Positions 8,028 through 16,194 of a stretch of 64,000 nucleotides of DNA are shown here, piece by piece (position 1 is the stretch's first letter; every line of letters begins with the position of its first letter). Source of the DNA: Methylobacterium planeticum (GTDB lineage: Bacteria > Pseudomonadota > Alphaproteobacteria > Rhizobiales > Beijerinckiaceae); assembly GCF_008806345.1 (NCBI RefSeq), contig NZ_VZZJ01000008.1, forward strand, positions 62,001-126,000. The letters are read 5' to 3'. The notes beneath the pieces were generated by a model. It saw only the letters and a list, made by a program, of their open reading frames with translations. It made no database searches and had not been told where the DNA came from. The translations under genes were made by a program, and so were the position numbers.

Positions 8028-9830
8028 TCAGGCCAGGGGGTTGAGGGCGTCGTTGCGCTTCGGCAGCGGGGCCAGCATGGTCAGGCGGAAGCCCTCGGGC
8101 GGGTACTCGGTCTCGACCTCGGCCTGGACCTGCGTCGTCAGCACGCGCTGCAGCAGGCGGGAGCCGAAGCCCTGGCGCCGGGGCGGCTGCACCGGCGGGC
8201 CGTGGCTCTCCTGCCAGGCGAAGCGCAGCATCCCGGCCGGGCCGCCGGGCAGGAGCTGCCACGTCACCGCGACGCGGCCGCTGCGGGTCGAGAGGGCGCC
8301 GTACTTCGCCGCGTTGGTGGTGAGCTCGTGGATCGCCATGCCGATCGGCACCGCGATCTCGGAGGCGAGGTCGATCGGCGGCCCCTCGAGGGCGATGCGC
8401 CCGTCGCCCGCCCCGTCCATCGCCCCCTCCGCGTAGGGCTTCAGCTCGTTGACCAGGAGGGTGCGCAGGCTCGCGGTCTGCCAGGTGTCCTCGGTGAGCA
8501 CCGAATGGGTGTGGGCGAGGGACATGATGCGGCCCACGAAGGCCTCGTAGAAGCTCTCGATGCTCGACGCGGTCCGGGCCGTCGAGCCGACGATGGCCTG
8601 GACGGTGGCCAGGGTGTTCTTCACCCGGTGGTGCAGCTCGCGGATCAGGAGGGTCTGGCGCTCCTCGGCGTGGCGCCGGTCGGTGACGTCCGCCACGACG
8701 CCGATGAGCCGGCGCGGCAGGCGGTTCGGGGCGTCGCGCTCGAAGCGGCCGGCCATGTCGATGGTGCGCCAGGTGCCGTCGCTCTTGCGGCGGATGCGGC
8801 CGGTGGCGTGCAGGATCTCGTCGTCGCGCAATGCCGTCGAGATGGCCTGGCGCACGGCCGTCCGGTCGTCGGGGTGCAGCAGCTCGTTGAGGAACTCGGT
8901 CTTGCCCACGGTGCCGTCCGCGGCCGTGCGGCCGAAGATCTCGAACATGCGCTCGTTTTCCCAGATCGCGTGGTCCTCGAGCATGTGCCACTCGAAGATC
9001 CCGAGGCGCGCGAGCGAGGTCGCGACCCGCAGGCGCTGCTCGCGCCCCAGGAGGGCGTCGCGCGCCTCGACCCGGGTCGTGATGTCCTGCACCACCCCGA
9101 CCATGCCGGTGAGCCCGCCATCCGGCCCGAACAGAGCCTGGCCGCGGGTGCCGACGATGATCTCGCGGTCGTCCCCCGCCCGGCGCAGGCGGCACTCGAC
9201 GGCGTAGGGCAGGCCCGCCGCCAGCGCCTCGCGCACCACGTCCGCGATGCGCGCCGCCTCGGCCTCGCCGATCCGCCCGCGCAGGTCCGTCCAGGACAGG
9301 GAGGGCCCCGGCGGGTGCCCGAGGATCTGCCCGGCGCGCCGCGACAGGGTGACGAGGCCCGTCCCCCTGTCCCAGCGCCACTCGCCGAGTCCCGCCGCGA
9401 TCAGGGCCTCGCGGTTCTGCTCGGCCCGCACCGCCTCGTCGGCATCGATGGCCTCGACCACCAGGGAGGTGCCGAGCCCCGCCGAGCGCCGCACCCGCAC
9501 GTCGACCGGGCGGCCGTCGGCCCGGCGCCAGCGCTGCACCCCGTCGACCAGGCTCGGGCGGTCGAGGAGGTCCGACAGGGGCATGCCGACGAGCTCGCCG
9601 GCCCCGTAGCCGAGGAGGTGGCAGAGATGCCGGTTGGCGTCGAGAATCGTGCTCTCGTGGGCGGCGCTGCCCGGCACCGAATGATCGTGGGCCGAGACGA
9701 TGGCGAGACCGACCGCGGCCTCCTCGAAGGCCACGCGATGCAGGTCGATCGTGCTCGCAGCGGGGTCGTGATCCACCCTGTCGCCCAATCCGAACCTTTT
9801 CCCGCGGGACCGTCCGCCGCCGTCCCGCAC
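8028..9830 (-). CDS. PAS-domain sensor histidine kinase, HWE/HisKA_2 family
   Basis: A soluble 600-residue sensor kinase with no membrane helices. An N-terminal PAS-like segment (about residues 30-130) contains ILDANRHLCHLLGYGAGELVG. Two PAS/PAC units follow, each ending in VGVVQDITTR and IGVVADVTDRR. The dimerisation and phosphoacceptor box is LIRELHHRVKNTLATVQAI, with His near 400. The ATPase has HELTTNAAKYGALS, FAWQES (the W-x-E signature, Trp near 539) and GFGSRLL. Cytoplasmic HWE kinases often work in light or general stress signalling in alphaproteobacteria. No response regulator is adjacent, so the partner is elsewhere. The GTG start at 9830 is weakly supported; GTG at 9776 is an alternative. 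Confidence 0.9.
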   Translation of the reverse strand: MRDGGGRSRGKRFGLGDRVDHDPAASTIDLHRVAFEEAAVGLAIVSAHDHSVPGSAAHESTILDANRHLCHLLGYGAGELVGMPLSDLLDRPSLVDGVQRWRRADGRPVDVRVRRSAGLGTSLVVEAIDADEAVRAEQNREALIAAGLGEWRWDRGTGLVTLSRRAGQILGHPPGPSLSWTDLRGRIGEAEAARIADVVREALAAGLPYAVECRLRRAGDDREIIVGTRGQALFGPDGGLTGMVGVVQDITTRVEARDALLGREQRLRVATSLARLGIFEWHMLEDHAIWENERMFEIFGRTAADGTVGKTEFLNELLHPDDRTAVRQAISTALRDDEILHATGRIRRKSDGTWRTIDMAGRFERDAPNRLPRRLIGVVADVTDRRHAEERQTLLIRELHHRVKNTLATVQAIVGSTARTASSIESFYEAFVGRIMSLAHTHSVLTEDTWQTASLRTLLVNELKPYAEGAMDGAGDGRIALEGPPIDLASEIAVPIGMAIHELTTNAAKYGALSTRSGRVAVTWQLLPGGPAGMLRFAWQESHGPPVQPPRRQGFGSRLLQRVLTTQVQAEVETEYPPEGFRLTMLAPLPKRNDALNPLA

Positions 9831-9955
9831 CCCCGCGCAGGATGAACGTCAAGCTCTGCAGCGGCAAGACCGGCGAAGGGCCGCGTGCGTGCGCGAGGAC
9901 ACCTTCGGGGCCTTCCGTCCGCTCGCCTGAGGCCTCGGGCCGCACCGGCAGGCCC

Positions 9956-10702
9956 TCAGGCGGGTCCGGCGCGGGCGAATTCCAGGTAGGTGGGGCGCCG
10001 GCCCGCCGCAACGGCCTTGGCCTCGTAGCGGGTGCCGGGCCAGTCCGGATAGGGGTTCGTCCAGTCCGCCGCCCGCGTCGCGCTCCAGCGGAGCGCCCGG
10101 CAGCGCGCGGCCCGCACCAGCGTCCAGCCGGCGTAGTCGTCGATGTCGCTGGCGAAGCGGAACAGGCCGCCGGGCCGCAGCACCCGGGCGATCTCGGCGA
10201 GGGACTCGTCCGACACGAAGCGGCGCTTGCGCTGGCGGCGCTTCGGCCAGGGGTCGGGATAGAGCAGGTAGACCCGCGACAGGCAGGCCTCCGGCAGGGC
10301 GGCGAGCAGCGCCGTGACGTCCTCGTCGCGGATGCGCACGTTGGCGAGGCCGGCCTCGTCGACCGCGCGCAGGAGCTTGACCACGCCGTTGACGAAGGGC
10401 TCGGCCCCGATCATGCCGATGTCGGGATGGCGCGCGGCCTGGGCGGCAAGGTGCTCGCCGCCGCCGAAGCCGATCTCCAGCCAGTATGCGCGCTTGGGCT
10501 CGGGGAAGAGATGCGCCGGGTCGAGGCGGCCCCCGTCCGGCGGCACGCTCACCCGGAGCCTCGGCAGCAGGTCCGCGAGGCGCTGCTCCTGGCCCGCCCG
10601 CAGGCGCTTGCCCTTGCGGCGGCCGAAGAAGGCCCGCTCGGGACCCTCCGGCGCCGTGTCGCCTCCGCCCGGTCGGGGGGGGCTCTCGTCCCCCCCGGCC
10701 AT
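9956..10702 (-). CDS. trmB: tRNA (guanine-N7-)-methyltransferase TrmB
   Basis: This enzyme methylates G46 of tRNA with S-adenosylmethionine. The 248-residue protein has the SAM-binding loop WLEIGFGGGEHLAAQA, the PFVNGVVKLL region, VYLLYPDPWPKRRQRKRRFV (the conserved PDPWPK motif) and a C-terminal GTRYEAKAVAAGR with the TrmB threonine-rich binding loop. The N-terminus, FFGRRKGKRLRAGQ, is the alphaproteobacterial form. ATG at 10702 lies 8 bp after the stop of metK, so the SAM synthetase and a SAM-consuming enzyme are co-transcribed. Confidence 0.95.
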   Translation of the reverse strand: MAGGDESPPRPGGGDTAPEGPERAFFGRRKGKRLRAGQEQRLADLLPRLRVSVPPDGGRLDPAHLFPEPKRAYWLEIGFGGGEHLAAQAARHPDIGMIGAEPFVNGVVKLLRAVDEAGLANVRIRDEDVTALLAALPEACLSRVYLLYPDPWPKRRQRKRRFVSDESLAEIARVLRPGGLFRFASDIDDYAGWTLVRAARCRALRWSATRAADWTNPYPDWPGTRYEAKAVAAGRRPTYLEFARAGPA

Positions 10703-10710
10703 GCTCAGGC

Positions 10711-11889
10711 TCAGGAGAGGGACGACGTGAGGCTGGCGGCGAGGTCGGTGCGCTCCCAGGAGAAGCCCCCGTCCGCCTCGGGCGCCCGGCCGAAATGCCC
10801 GTAGGCCGAGGTCCGCGCGTAGATCGGCTTGTTGAGGCCGAGCTTCGTCCGGATGCCGCGGGGCGAGAGGTCGATGGCATCCATCAGGACCGCCTCGAGC
10901 TTGGCCTCGTCGACCTTGCCGGTGCCGTGCAGGTCCACGTAGATCGACAGGGGCTTGGCCACCCCGATGGCGTAGGCGAGCTGGATCGTGGCCCGGCTCG
11001 CGAGGCCCGCCGCCACCACGTTCTTGGCGAGGTAGCGCGCCGCGTAGGCCGCCGAGCGGTCGACCTTGGTCGGGTCCTTGCCCGAGAAGGCGCCGCCGCC
11101 GTGGGGCGCCGCGCCGCCGTAGGTGTCCACGATGATCTTGCGGCCGGTGAGGCCGGCATCGCCGTCGGGGCCGCCGATCACGAACTTGCCGGTCGGGTTG
11201 ACGTGCCAGACCGTGCCCTCGGTGACCCAGCCCTGCGGCAGCGCCTTGAGGATGTAGGGCTCCACGATGGCGCGCACGTCCGCCGAATCCAGGGTTTCGT
11301 CGAGGTGCTGCGTCGAGAGCACGATCTGCGTCACCTCGACCGGGCGGCCGTTCGCGTAGCGCACGGTGACCTGGCTCTTGGCGTCCGGCCCGAGGAGGGC
11401 GGCGTCGCCCTGCTTCGCCTTGCGGGCGTCGGCGAGGTCCTTGAGGATCTTGTGGGCGTAGAAGATCGGGGCCGGCATCAGCTCCGGGGTCTCGTCGGCG
11501 GCGTAGCCGAACATGATGCCCTGGTCGCCCGCGCCCTCGTCCTTGTTGCCCGCGGCGTCGACGCCCTGCGCGATGTCGGCGGATTGCGCGTGCAGGTGGA
11601 TGGCGACGTCGTTGTTCTTCCAATGGAACCCGGACTGCTCGTAGCCGATGTCGCGCACGGCCTCGCGGGTCAGGTGCTCGAGGTCCCGGAAGGTCACGGA
11701 ATCGGGTCCGCGCACCTCGCCGGCGATCACGATGCGGTTCGTGGTGGCCAGGGTCTCGACGCCGAGGCGGGCCTCCGGCATCGCCGTCAGATAGGCGTCC
11801 ACCACGGTGTCGGAGATCCGGTCGCACACCTTGTCGGGGTGGCCCTCGGAGACGGATTCGCTGGTGAAGAGGTAGTCGGAACGCGGCAT
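10711..11889 (-). CDS. metK: S-adenosylmethionine synthetase
   Basis: MetK joins ATP and methionine to give S-adenosylmethionine, with release of phosphate and diphosphate. The 392-residue product starts [20 protein letters not shown], a classic MetK N-terminus. [12 protein letters not shown] and [17 protein letters not shown] are the two PROSITE-type signatures. ATG at 11889 was chosen because homology begins there; upstream in-frame codons look non-coding. It is the middle gene of an XRE regulator-metK-trmB block that is conserved in Hyphomicrobiales. Confidence 0.97.
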   Translation of the reverse strand: MPRSDYLFTSESVSEGHPDKVCDRISDTVVDAYLTAMPEARLGVETLATTNRIVIAGEVRGPDSVTFRDLEHLTREAVRDIGYEQSGFHWKNNDVAIHLHAQSADIAQGVDAAGNKDEGAGDQGIMFGYAADETPELMPAPIFYAHKILKDLADARKAKQGDAALLGPDAKSQVTVRYANGRPVEVTQIVLSTQHLDETLDSADVRAIVEPYILKALPQGWVTEGTVWHVNPTGKFVIGGPDGDAGLTGRKIIVDTYGGAAPHGGGAFSGKDPTKVDRSAAYAARYLAKNVVAAGLASRATIQLAYAIGVAKPLSIYVDLHGTGKVDEAKLEAVLMDAIDLSPRGIRTKLGLNKPIYARTSAYGHFGRAPEADGGFSWERTDLAASLTSSLS

Positions 11890-12002
11890 GGGATGCACCC
11901 CCGGTTGCGGGCGCGCCCTCATGCGTCTGGCGCTAGACCCGGTCTGACGAAGCTCGACTTCTTGCACCGGCCCCGCCACCGGTCAAGATGGTTTGCCGAA
12001 CG

Positions 12003-12020
12003 CGTCCGATATATCGTACG
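12003..12020. promoter_or_regulatory. Inverted repeat between XRE gene and metK
   Basis: Two 8-bp arms (12003-12010 and 12013-12020) pair with one mismatch around a central AT. The site lies 15 bp after the XRE stop codon and 114 bp before metK. It could be an operator for the neighbouring XRE protein. No similarity to known SAM riboswitches was recognised in this spacer. Confidence 0.3.
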
Positions 12021-12034
12021 GAACTTCCGGCCGA

Positions 12035-12445
12035 TCAGCCGTTCAACTTGCGGTCGAGGGCGTGGACGGCGGCCGCGAGGTCGCGCCGGGCCCCTTCCGA
12101 GAAATGCTCGTCGACGTGGCGCGCCACCACCTCGACGAGGCCCTGCCACTCGCTCTCGCCGGAATAGGGCTGCTGCCGGTTCTCGCCGAAGCCGTCGAGG
12201 GGGATGTCGTCGAGGCGCTTCATGCCCTGGAAGAAGTGCTCGATCGGCACGCCGGTCATCCGGGCTAGGATCTCGAGATGGACCGCGCTGATGCGGTTCG
12301 TGCCCTTCTCGTATTTCTGGAGCTGCGCGGCCGACATGCCGAAGCTCTGGGCGACGCGCCGCTGCGTCAGCGAGGCCCGGCGGCGCTCCTCGGCGATGCG
12401 CTGCCCGATATAGGCGTCCCGCTGATCGGTCTTCTGTCCAGCCAT
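12035..12445 (-). CDS. XRE-family transcriptional regulator upstream of metK
   Basis: A 136-residue Cro/CI-type repressor. The helix-turn-helix is at about residues 13-67: IGQRIAEERRRASLTQRRVA, then FGMSAAQLQKYEKGTNRISA. The C-terminal half (GLVEVVARHVDEHFSEGARR) is probably for dimerisation. The same arrangement, XRE then metK then trmB, recurs in rhizobia from memory, so the protein may tune SAM synthesis; that role is inference. A TGACA-CTT-TGTCA inverted repeat 77 bp upstream of its start is a candidate autoregulatory site. Confidence 0.85.
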   Translation of the reverse strand: MAGQKTDQRDAYIGQRIAEERRRASLTQRRVAQSFGMSAAQLQKYEKGTNRISAVHLEILARMTGVPIEHFFQGMKRLDDIPLDGFGENRQQPYSGESEWQGLVEVVARHVDEHFSEGARRDLAAAVHALDRKLNG

Positions 12446-12521
12446 CGCGTGTCTCGTACGCCCGCCTCAGCCATCGGACCTTGGGATCCGCGGTTCCGCG
12501 CATTCACGCTTAAGGTTCCGT

Positions 12522-12534
12522 TGACACTTTGTCA
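12522..12534. promoter_or_regulatory. TGACA-N3-TGTCA inverted repeat upstream of XRE gene
   Basis: A perfect 5-bp inverted repeat with a 3-base spacer lies 77-89 bp upstream of the XRE start. Its size suits an XRE dimer. It overlaps a TTGACA hexamer on the plus strand. Confidence 0.35.
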
Positions 12535-12653
12535 CGACGGCGACGTTCGAATACGTACTCACCCGACCGGACTCTAGCACGAAACCGGGCCTCAGCGCTC
12601 GCGCGCATCGGCCCGCTCCGGAACGGCCTCGCGCCGTCGGAGGCGGGAGGCGA

Positions 12654-13048
12654 TGGCGTCCCCGGCAGGGCTCGAACCTGCGACCCCAGGTTTCATACCA
12701 CTTCGGCTTTCGCCGCCGCCCGGACGGGCGTTCGTGGCCTGGACTATCCCTTCACCGTGGGACCCGCGCCAGCGCGGGGCCGTTAGGTGCCGCCCGTCTA
12801 GTCTCTACACCTTCCTGGAGGCCTGAAGGCCCCGAAGGCCCGAAGGCCCCGAGGACCCGACGCCCCCGAAGGCCTGAAGGCCCCGGGGACCATCAGGTCC
12901 AATCCAGGCTTGGCTCGGGATCGGCAGGGCGCCGTTTGCGCCGGAAGCTTTCCCCGAATTTGAGCGGATCCGCCGCGTGGTTTCCCGGCGCGGCGCCCAA
13001 TTCATGTCTTTAGGAAACCTGTGCTCTGTCCAGCTGAGCTACGGAGAC
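12654..13048 (-). tRNA. tRNA-Arg(CCU), interrupted by a group I intron
   Basis: Exon 1 (13048-13012, 37 nt) supplies the 5' acceptor GTCTCCG, the D arm and the anticodon arm through anticodon CCT. Exon 2 (12693-12654, 40 nt) supplies AA, the stem ACCTG, the variable loop, the T arm (GCAGG, TTCGAGC, CCTGC), the acceptor CGGGGAC and an encoded CCA. The joined 77-nt RNA folds as a full cloverleaf with one G-U pair in the acceptor stem. The anticodon reads AGG codons, which are rare in such GC-rich genomes. The intron splits the gene directly after the third anticodon base, so splicing is essential for function. Confidence 0.95.
12694..13011 (-). ncRNA. Group I self-splicing intron (318 nt) in tRNA-Arg(CCU)
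   Basis: Exon-end GGTTTCCT pairs over 8 bp with intron GGGAAACC (12986-12979). This gives P1 with the required U-G wobble at the 5' splice site. The conserved core is visible: the R-type segment AGAGACTAGAC near 12806-12796, and the S-type segment GATAGTCC at 12748-12741, whose TAGT/ACTA complementarity can form P7. The intron ends in G (12694). Introns at this tRNA are known from Agrobacterium. Here a GC-rich block of repeated CCTTCGG/CCTTCAGG units (about 12820-12900) sits in the middle as peripheral hairpins. It encodes no endonuclease. Confidence 0.93.
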
Positions 13049-13362
13049 TGAACCGTCCCGTCCTTACCATCATCCCCCCGCAAGGCAAACCGGATCGGGG
13101 CGGTGTTCCCCGGTGCCGTGTCCCCCGGTCCCATCGTCCCTGGGGATCGGCCGAGCTGGCGCAGGTCGAGTTCCAGGGCCTTGACCCGGTGCAGGATGCC
13201 GATGCCGCGCAGGCTCGCCGCCATGGCGCGCTCGCCCACGTCCTCGAGGCAGGCCGCCGCCTTCTCGAGCTCGTCCGCGCACCACGCGTCGAGCTGCCCC
13301 GGCCCGGCGGGCGGCAGGGCCGGCACGAAGTCGCGTGCGGGCGGATCGGCGTCGTTGGGCAT
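13039..13362 (-). CDS. Hypothetical protein ending inside the tRNA-Arg gene
   Basis: A 107-residue reading frame starting MPNDADPPARDF, with GGAGCC about 8 bases before the ATG. Its helical centre (LDAWCADELEKAAACLEDVG, then GIGILHRVKALELDLRQLGR) looks like real protein. The TAG stop is made of the conserved T8-A9-G10 of the tRNA-Arg gene, so the last four codons overlap the tRNA 5' end. No family was recognised. The gene is plausible but unproven, because high GC keeps many frames open here. Confidence 0.45.
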   Translation of the reverse strand: MPNDADPPARDFVPALPPAGPGQLDAWCADELEKAAACLEDVGERAMAASLRGIGILHRVKALELDLRQLGRSPGTMGPGDTAPGNTAPIRFALRGDDGKDGTVQSP

Positions 13363-13669
13363 CGCGGCGGGCTCCGCTGTGGCGGATTGCTCTGTCTGAT
13401 TGTGTAGAATGACACAATAGCCGAACCCCGGAGAAACCGTACGAAGCGCCGAACCGGCCATGCGCGCCGGGCGGGGCCCCGATTTTGCACGAATCCGGCG
13501 GCACCCTGGCCGGGCCTCGAGCGCGGCGGGCCGGCCCGGTGTGACGCCCCTGCCGCAGGGGGTGGAAAACGCCCCGCGGGCCGGACAGGGCGGCGGGTTT
13601 TCCGTCAGACTGCCGCACTCGGGGGGCAGTCTGACGTTCGGACGACGGCGCGGGGCAGGCAGGGCGGCG
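13363..13669. other. Intergenic region before the nuclease-like gene
   Basis: About 307 bp with divergent genes on either side. No RNA gene or repeat was recognised. An AT-rich patch near 13388-13425 is the likeliest promoter area for the leftward gene and the tRNA. Confidence 0.4.
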
Positions 13670-14581
13670 ATGACGGGGCAGGGGGACATGCGGCGGGACA
13701 TGCGGCGGGGCATGCGATGGGGCATGCGCTCCGGGGCGGCGGTGCTGGGCCTCATCTCCGGCGGCCCCGCGCTCGCGGCCCCGCGGTCCGGCCCGGCGGA
13801 GTGCCGCGCCGCCCCGGCCCGCATCGATCGGATCGAGGGCGTCGGCCCCCGCGGCGAGATCGCGCTGGGCTCCGGCGGCCGCGCGCTCCTCGGGTCGCTG
13901 CGCTGGCCGGAGGATCCGGACGCGGCCGGGGCCGCCGCGGCGTGGCTCGCCCGCCACCGCGGGCGCGCCCTGACGGTGACGGTGCGGGGCGAGCCCGACC
14001 GCTGGGGCCGCAGCCGCATCGACGCGATCGCCGAGGGCGAGGCAGGCGCGGGTGAGGCCAAGGGCACCGAGGTCGAGCCGGTCGACCTCGCGGGCGGCCT
14101 GATTCGCAGCGGCCTCGCGCAGGTCGATGCCGGGGAGGGGGACGTGCTCTGCCGCCCCGGTCTCCTCGCCGCGGAGGCGGCGGCGCGCCGGGCCGGGCTC
14201 GGCCTCTGGCGCGCGCCGGGGCCCGCGGCGGCGGACGGTGCGGCGCTCCGGGCGGCGGCCGGCCGCTTCGTGGTGGCGCAGGGGCGCATCGTCGGCGTCG
14301 GCGAGCGCGCGGCGCGCACCTATCTCGATTTCGTGCGCCGCGGCGAGGACGGCTTGACCGTGATCGTGTCGAAGCGCACTTGGCGCCGGCTGCAGGATCA
14401 TGGTTTGAGTGCGGCCGGGTTGAAGGGCCGGATCGTCCGGGTTCGGGGCATCGTCGAGATCGGGCGCGGGCCGGTCATCGATGTCGCCAGCGCCGAGATG
14501 ATCGAGGTCCTGGGCGAGGACGACGGACGAGGCCACGACCCGGGGGCGGGTCCGGAGAGGGAGCGGGCGCTGCGGCGCTGA
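13670..14581 (+). CDS. Exported staphylococcal-nuclease-like protein, divergent
   Basis: A 303-residue protein. The N-terminus has four closely spaced in-frame ATGs (MRRDMRRGMRWGMRSG) from a 12-bp DNA repeat, then a hydrophobic export signal ending near GGPALAAPR. The middle resembles SNase/thermonuclease-like domains of alphaproteobacteria (VTVRGEPDRWGRSRIDAI, LIRSGLAQVDA, AEAAARRAGLGLW). The usual acidic catalytic residues are hard to place, so nuclease activity is uncertain. A C-terminal domain (FVVAQGRIVGVGERAARTYL and IVRVRGIVEIGRGP) looks like an OB fold. The start could be 13670 or 13688. Its stop lies 5 bp before the M48 protease start, suggesting one operon. Confidence 0.65.
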   Translation: MTGQGDMRRDMRRGMRWGMRSGAAVLGLISGGPALAAPRSGPAECRAAPARIDRIEGVGPRGEIALGSGGRALLGSLRWPEDPDAAGAAAAWLARHRGRALTVTVRGEPDRWGRSRIDAIAEGEAGAGEAKGTEVEPVDLAGGLIRSGLAQVDAGEGDVLCRPGLLAAEAAARRAGLGLWRAPGPAAADGAALRAAAGRFVVAQGRIVGVGERAARTYLDFVRRGEDGLTVIVSKRTWRRLQDHGLSAAGLKGRIVRVRGIVEIGRGPVIDVASAEMIEVLGEDDGRGHDPGAGPERERALRR

Positions 14582-14586
14582 ACGGC

Positions 14587-16131
14587 ATGGGCGGGGTTGC
14601 GAAGCGAGCCGAGGGATCGAGCCGGCGCCGGGGGCCGGCATCCGCGCGCGGATGCGCGCCGGGCCAGGGCGTCTTGGCTCATGGCGTTTCCGGCCGGGCC
14701 GTCCTGGGCCTGGCCGCCCTGGCACTCGGCCTCGCGTCCTGCGCCGGCGACCAGACCGGCGCGGTCCTGACGCCCGCCGCCGTGTCCGTCCCGGCCGAGG
14801 CGCCGCGTACCACGGGCCGGGCGCGCACCGTCTCGGATGCGGACCACGCCAAGCTCGTCGGCTCCTTCGGGGGCGAGTACCGGGCGCCGGCCACGCTGCG
14901 CCTCGTCTCCGAGGTCACGGACCGGCTCGTCAAGGCGAGCGAGCGGCCGGACCAGACCTACGTGGTCACCCTGCTGGACTCCCCCGTGGTCAACGCCTTC
15001 GCGCTGCCGAACGGCCGGCTCTACGCCACCCGGGGACTGCTGGCGCTGGCGAGCGACACCTCCGAGATCGCCGCGGTGCTGGCCCACGAGATCGCGCATG
15101 TCACCCTCAGCCACGCCAACGCCCGGACCGAGCTGGAGCTGCGCTCGCAGCTCGTCAGCCGGGTCGTCGCCGACGTGCTGAACGACCCCGCCACCGGCGC
15201 GCAGCTGCAGAACCAGTCCCGCTTCGCCCTGGCGCGCTTCTCCCGCGAGCAGGAGCTCGAGGCGGACGCGGTGGGCGTGCGCACCCTCGCGGGGGCGGGC
15301 TACGACCCGTTCGGGGCGGGCCGCTTCCTCACCGCGCTCAACCGCACCATCGCGCTGAAGACCGGCGCCGGCAGCGCCAGCGAGCCCGACATGCTGGCGA
15401 CCCATCCGGGCACGGCCGAGCGCATCACCCTCGTCACCCGGGCCGCCCGCCGCATCGGCGCGCCGGGGGTCGGCACCGACGATCGGGCCCGCTACCTCGC
15501 GGCGATCGACGGCATCGCCTACGGCGACAATCCCGGCGAGGGCGTGGTGCGCGGGCGCCGCTTCCTGCATCCGAGCCTCGGCATCGCCTTCGAGGTGCCG
15601 GAGGGCTTCACCATCGAGAACACCAAGAACGCGGTGCTGGGCACCACCAACGAGGGCAGCCGCCGCCTCCTGTTCGATCAGGTCGAGGCGAACCCCGAGC
15701 GCAGCCTCGAGGACGTCCTCAAGGCGACGTGGAACGACGCGATCGAGGCCGGCTCGGTGGAGGGCCGCACCATCGCGGGCCATCCGGCGGTCGTGGCGGT
15801 CTCGCGCGGCAAGGACTGGACCTTCCGCCTCGCGGCGATCCGCGTCGGCGAGGCCACCTACCGGATGATCATGGCCGCCAAGGGCGCCACCGACCCCGAT
15901 CCCGCCTTCCGCCGCTGGACCGGCAGTCTCGCGGCGGTCTCCCCCGAGGAGACCCGCTCGCTCAAGCCCCTGCGCATCCAGATCGTGCCCGCGCCGTCCG
16001 GGACCCCGGAGGATCTCGCCCAGCGCATGGCAGTCTCCGACCGCGCCCTCGACCGCTTCCTCGTCCTCAACGGGCTCGAGCGCGGCGCGACCCTGCGGAC
16101 CGGGCAGAGCTACAAGCTGGTGGTGGAGTAG
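14587..16131 (+). CDS. M48-family zinc metalloprotease, lipoprotein
   Basis: A 514-residue envelope protease. The signal peptide ends in a lipobox (LALGLASC), so the protein should be lipid-anchored. The catalytic motif is VLAHEIAHVTLSHANA (HExxH), with the third ligand Glu in SREQELEADAVGV. This matches BepA/YfgC-like M48 proteases, which handle misassembled outer-membrane proteins. Instead of the TPR tail of BepA, the C-terminal part holds a domain from FLHPSLGIAFEVPEGFTIEN to the end, finishing with a LysM-like stretch. ATG at 14587 is 5 bp past the previous stop. Substrate assignment is inference. Confidence 0.85.
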   Translation: MGGVAKRAEGSSRRRGPASARGCAPGQGVLAHGVSGRAVLGLAALALGLASCAGDQTGAVLTPAAVSVPAEAPRTTGRARTVSDADHAKLVGSFGGEYRAPATLRLVSEVTDRLVKASERPDQTYVVTLLDSPVVNAFALPNGRLYATRGLLALASDTSEIAAVLAHEIAHVTLSHANARTELELRSQLVSRVVADVLNDPATGAQLQNQSRFALARFSREQELEADAVGVRTLAGAGYDPFGAGRFLTALNRTIALKTGAGSASEPDMLATHPGTAERITLVTRAARRIGAPGVGTDDRARYLAAIDGIAYGDNPGEGVVRGRRFLHPSLGIAFEVPEGFTIENTKNAVLGTTNEGSRRLLFDQVEANPERSLEDVLKATWNDAIEAGSVEGRTIAGHPAVVAVSRGKDWTFRLAAIRVGEATYRMIMAAKGATDPDPAFRRWTGSLAAVSPEETRSLKPLRIQIVPAPSGTPEDLAQRMAVSDRALDRFLVLNGLERGATLRTGQSYKLVVE

Positions 16132-16194
16132 CGCGCCCTCGGCCCCGGCCCGGCGGCCCGAGCGCGCCGGAATTTCAAAATTGACGAACGTCGC

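Noticed and set aside
8202..9845. A 547-codon plus-strand frame opposite the HWE kinase
   Set aside because: Shadow of the kinase gene, whose minus-strand product has intact PAS, H-box and ATPase motifs.
11890..12034. SAM riboswitch before metK
   Set aside because: No match to SAM-II, SAM-V or SAM/SAH consensus could be recognised in the short spacer.
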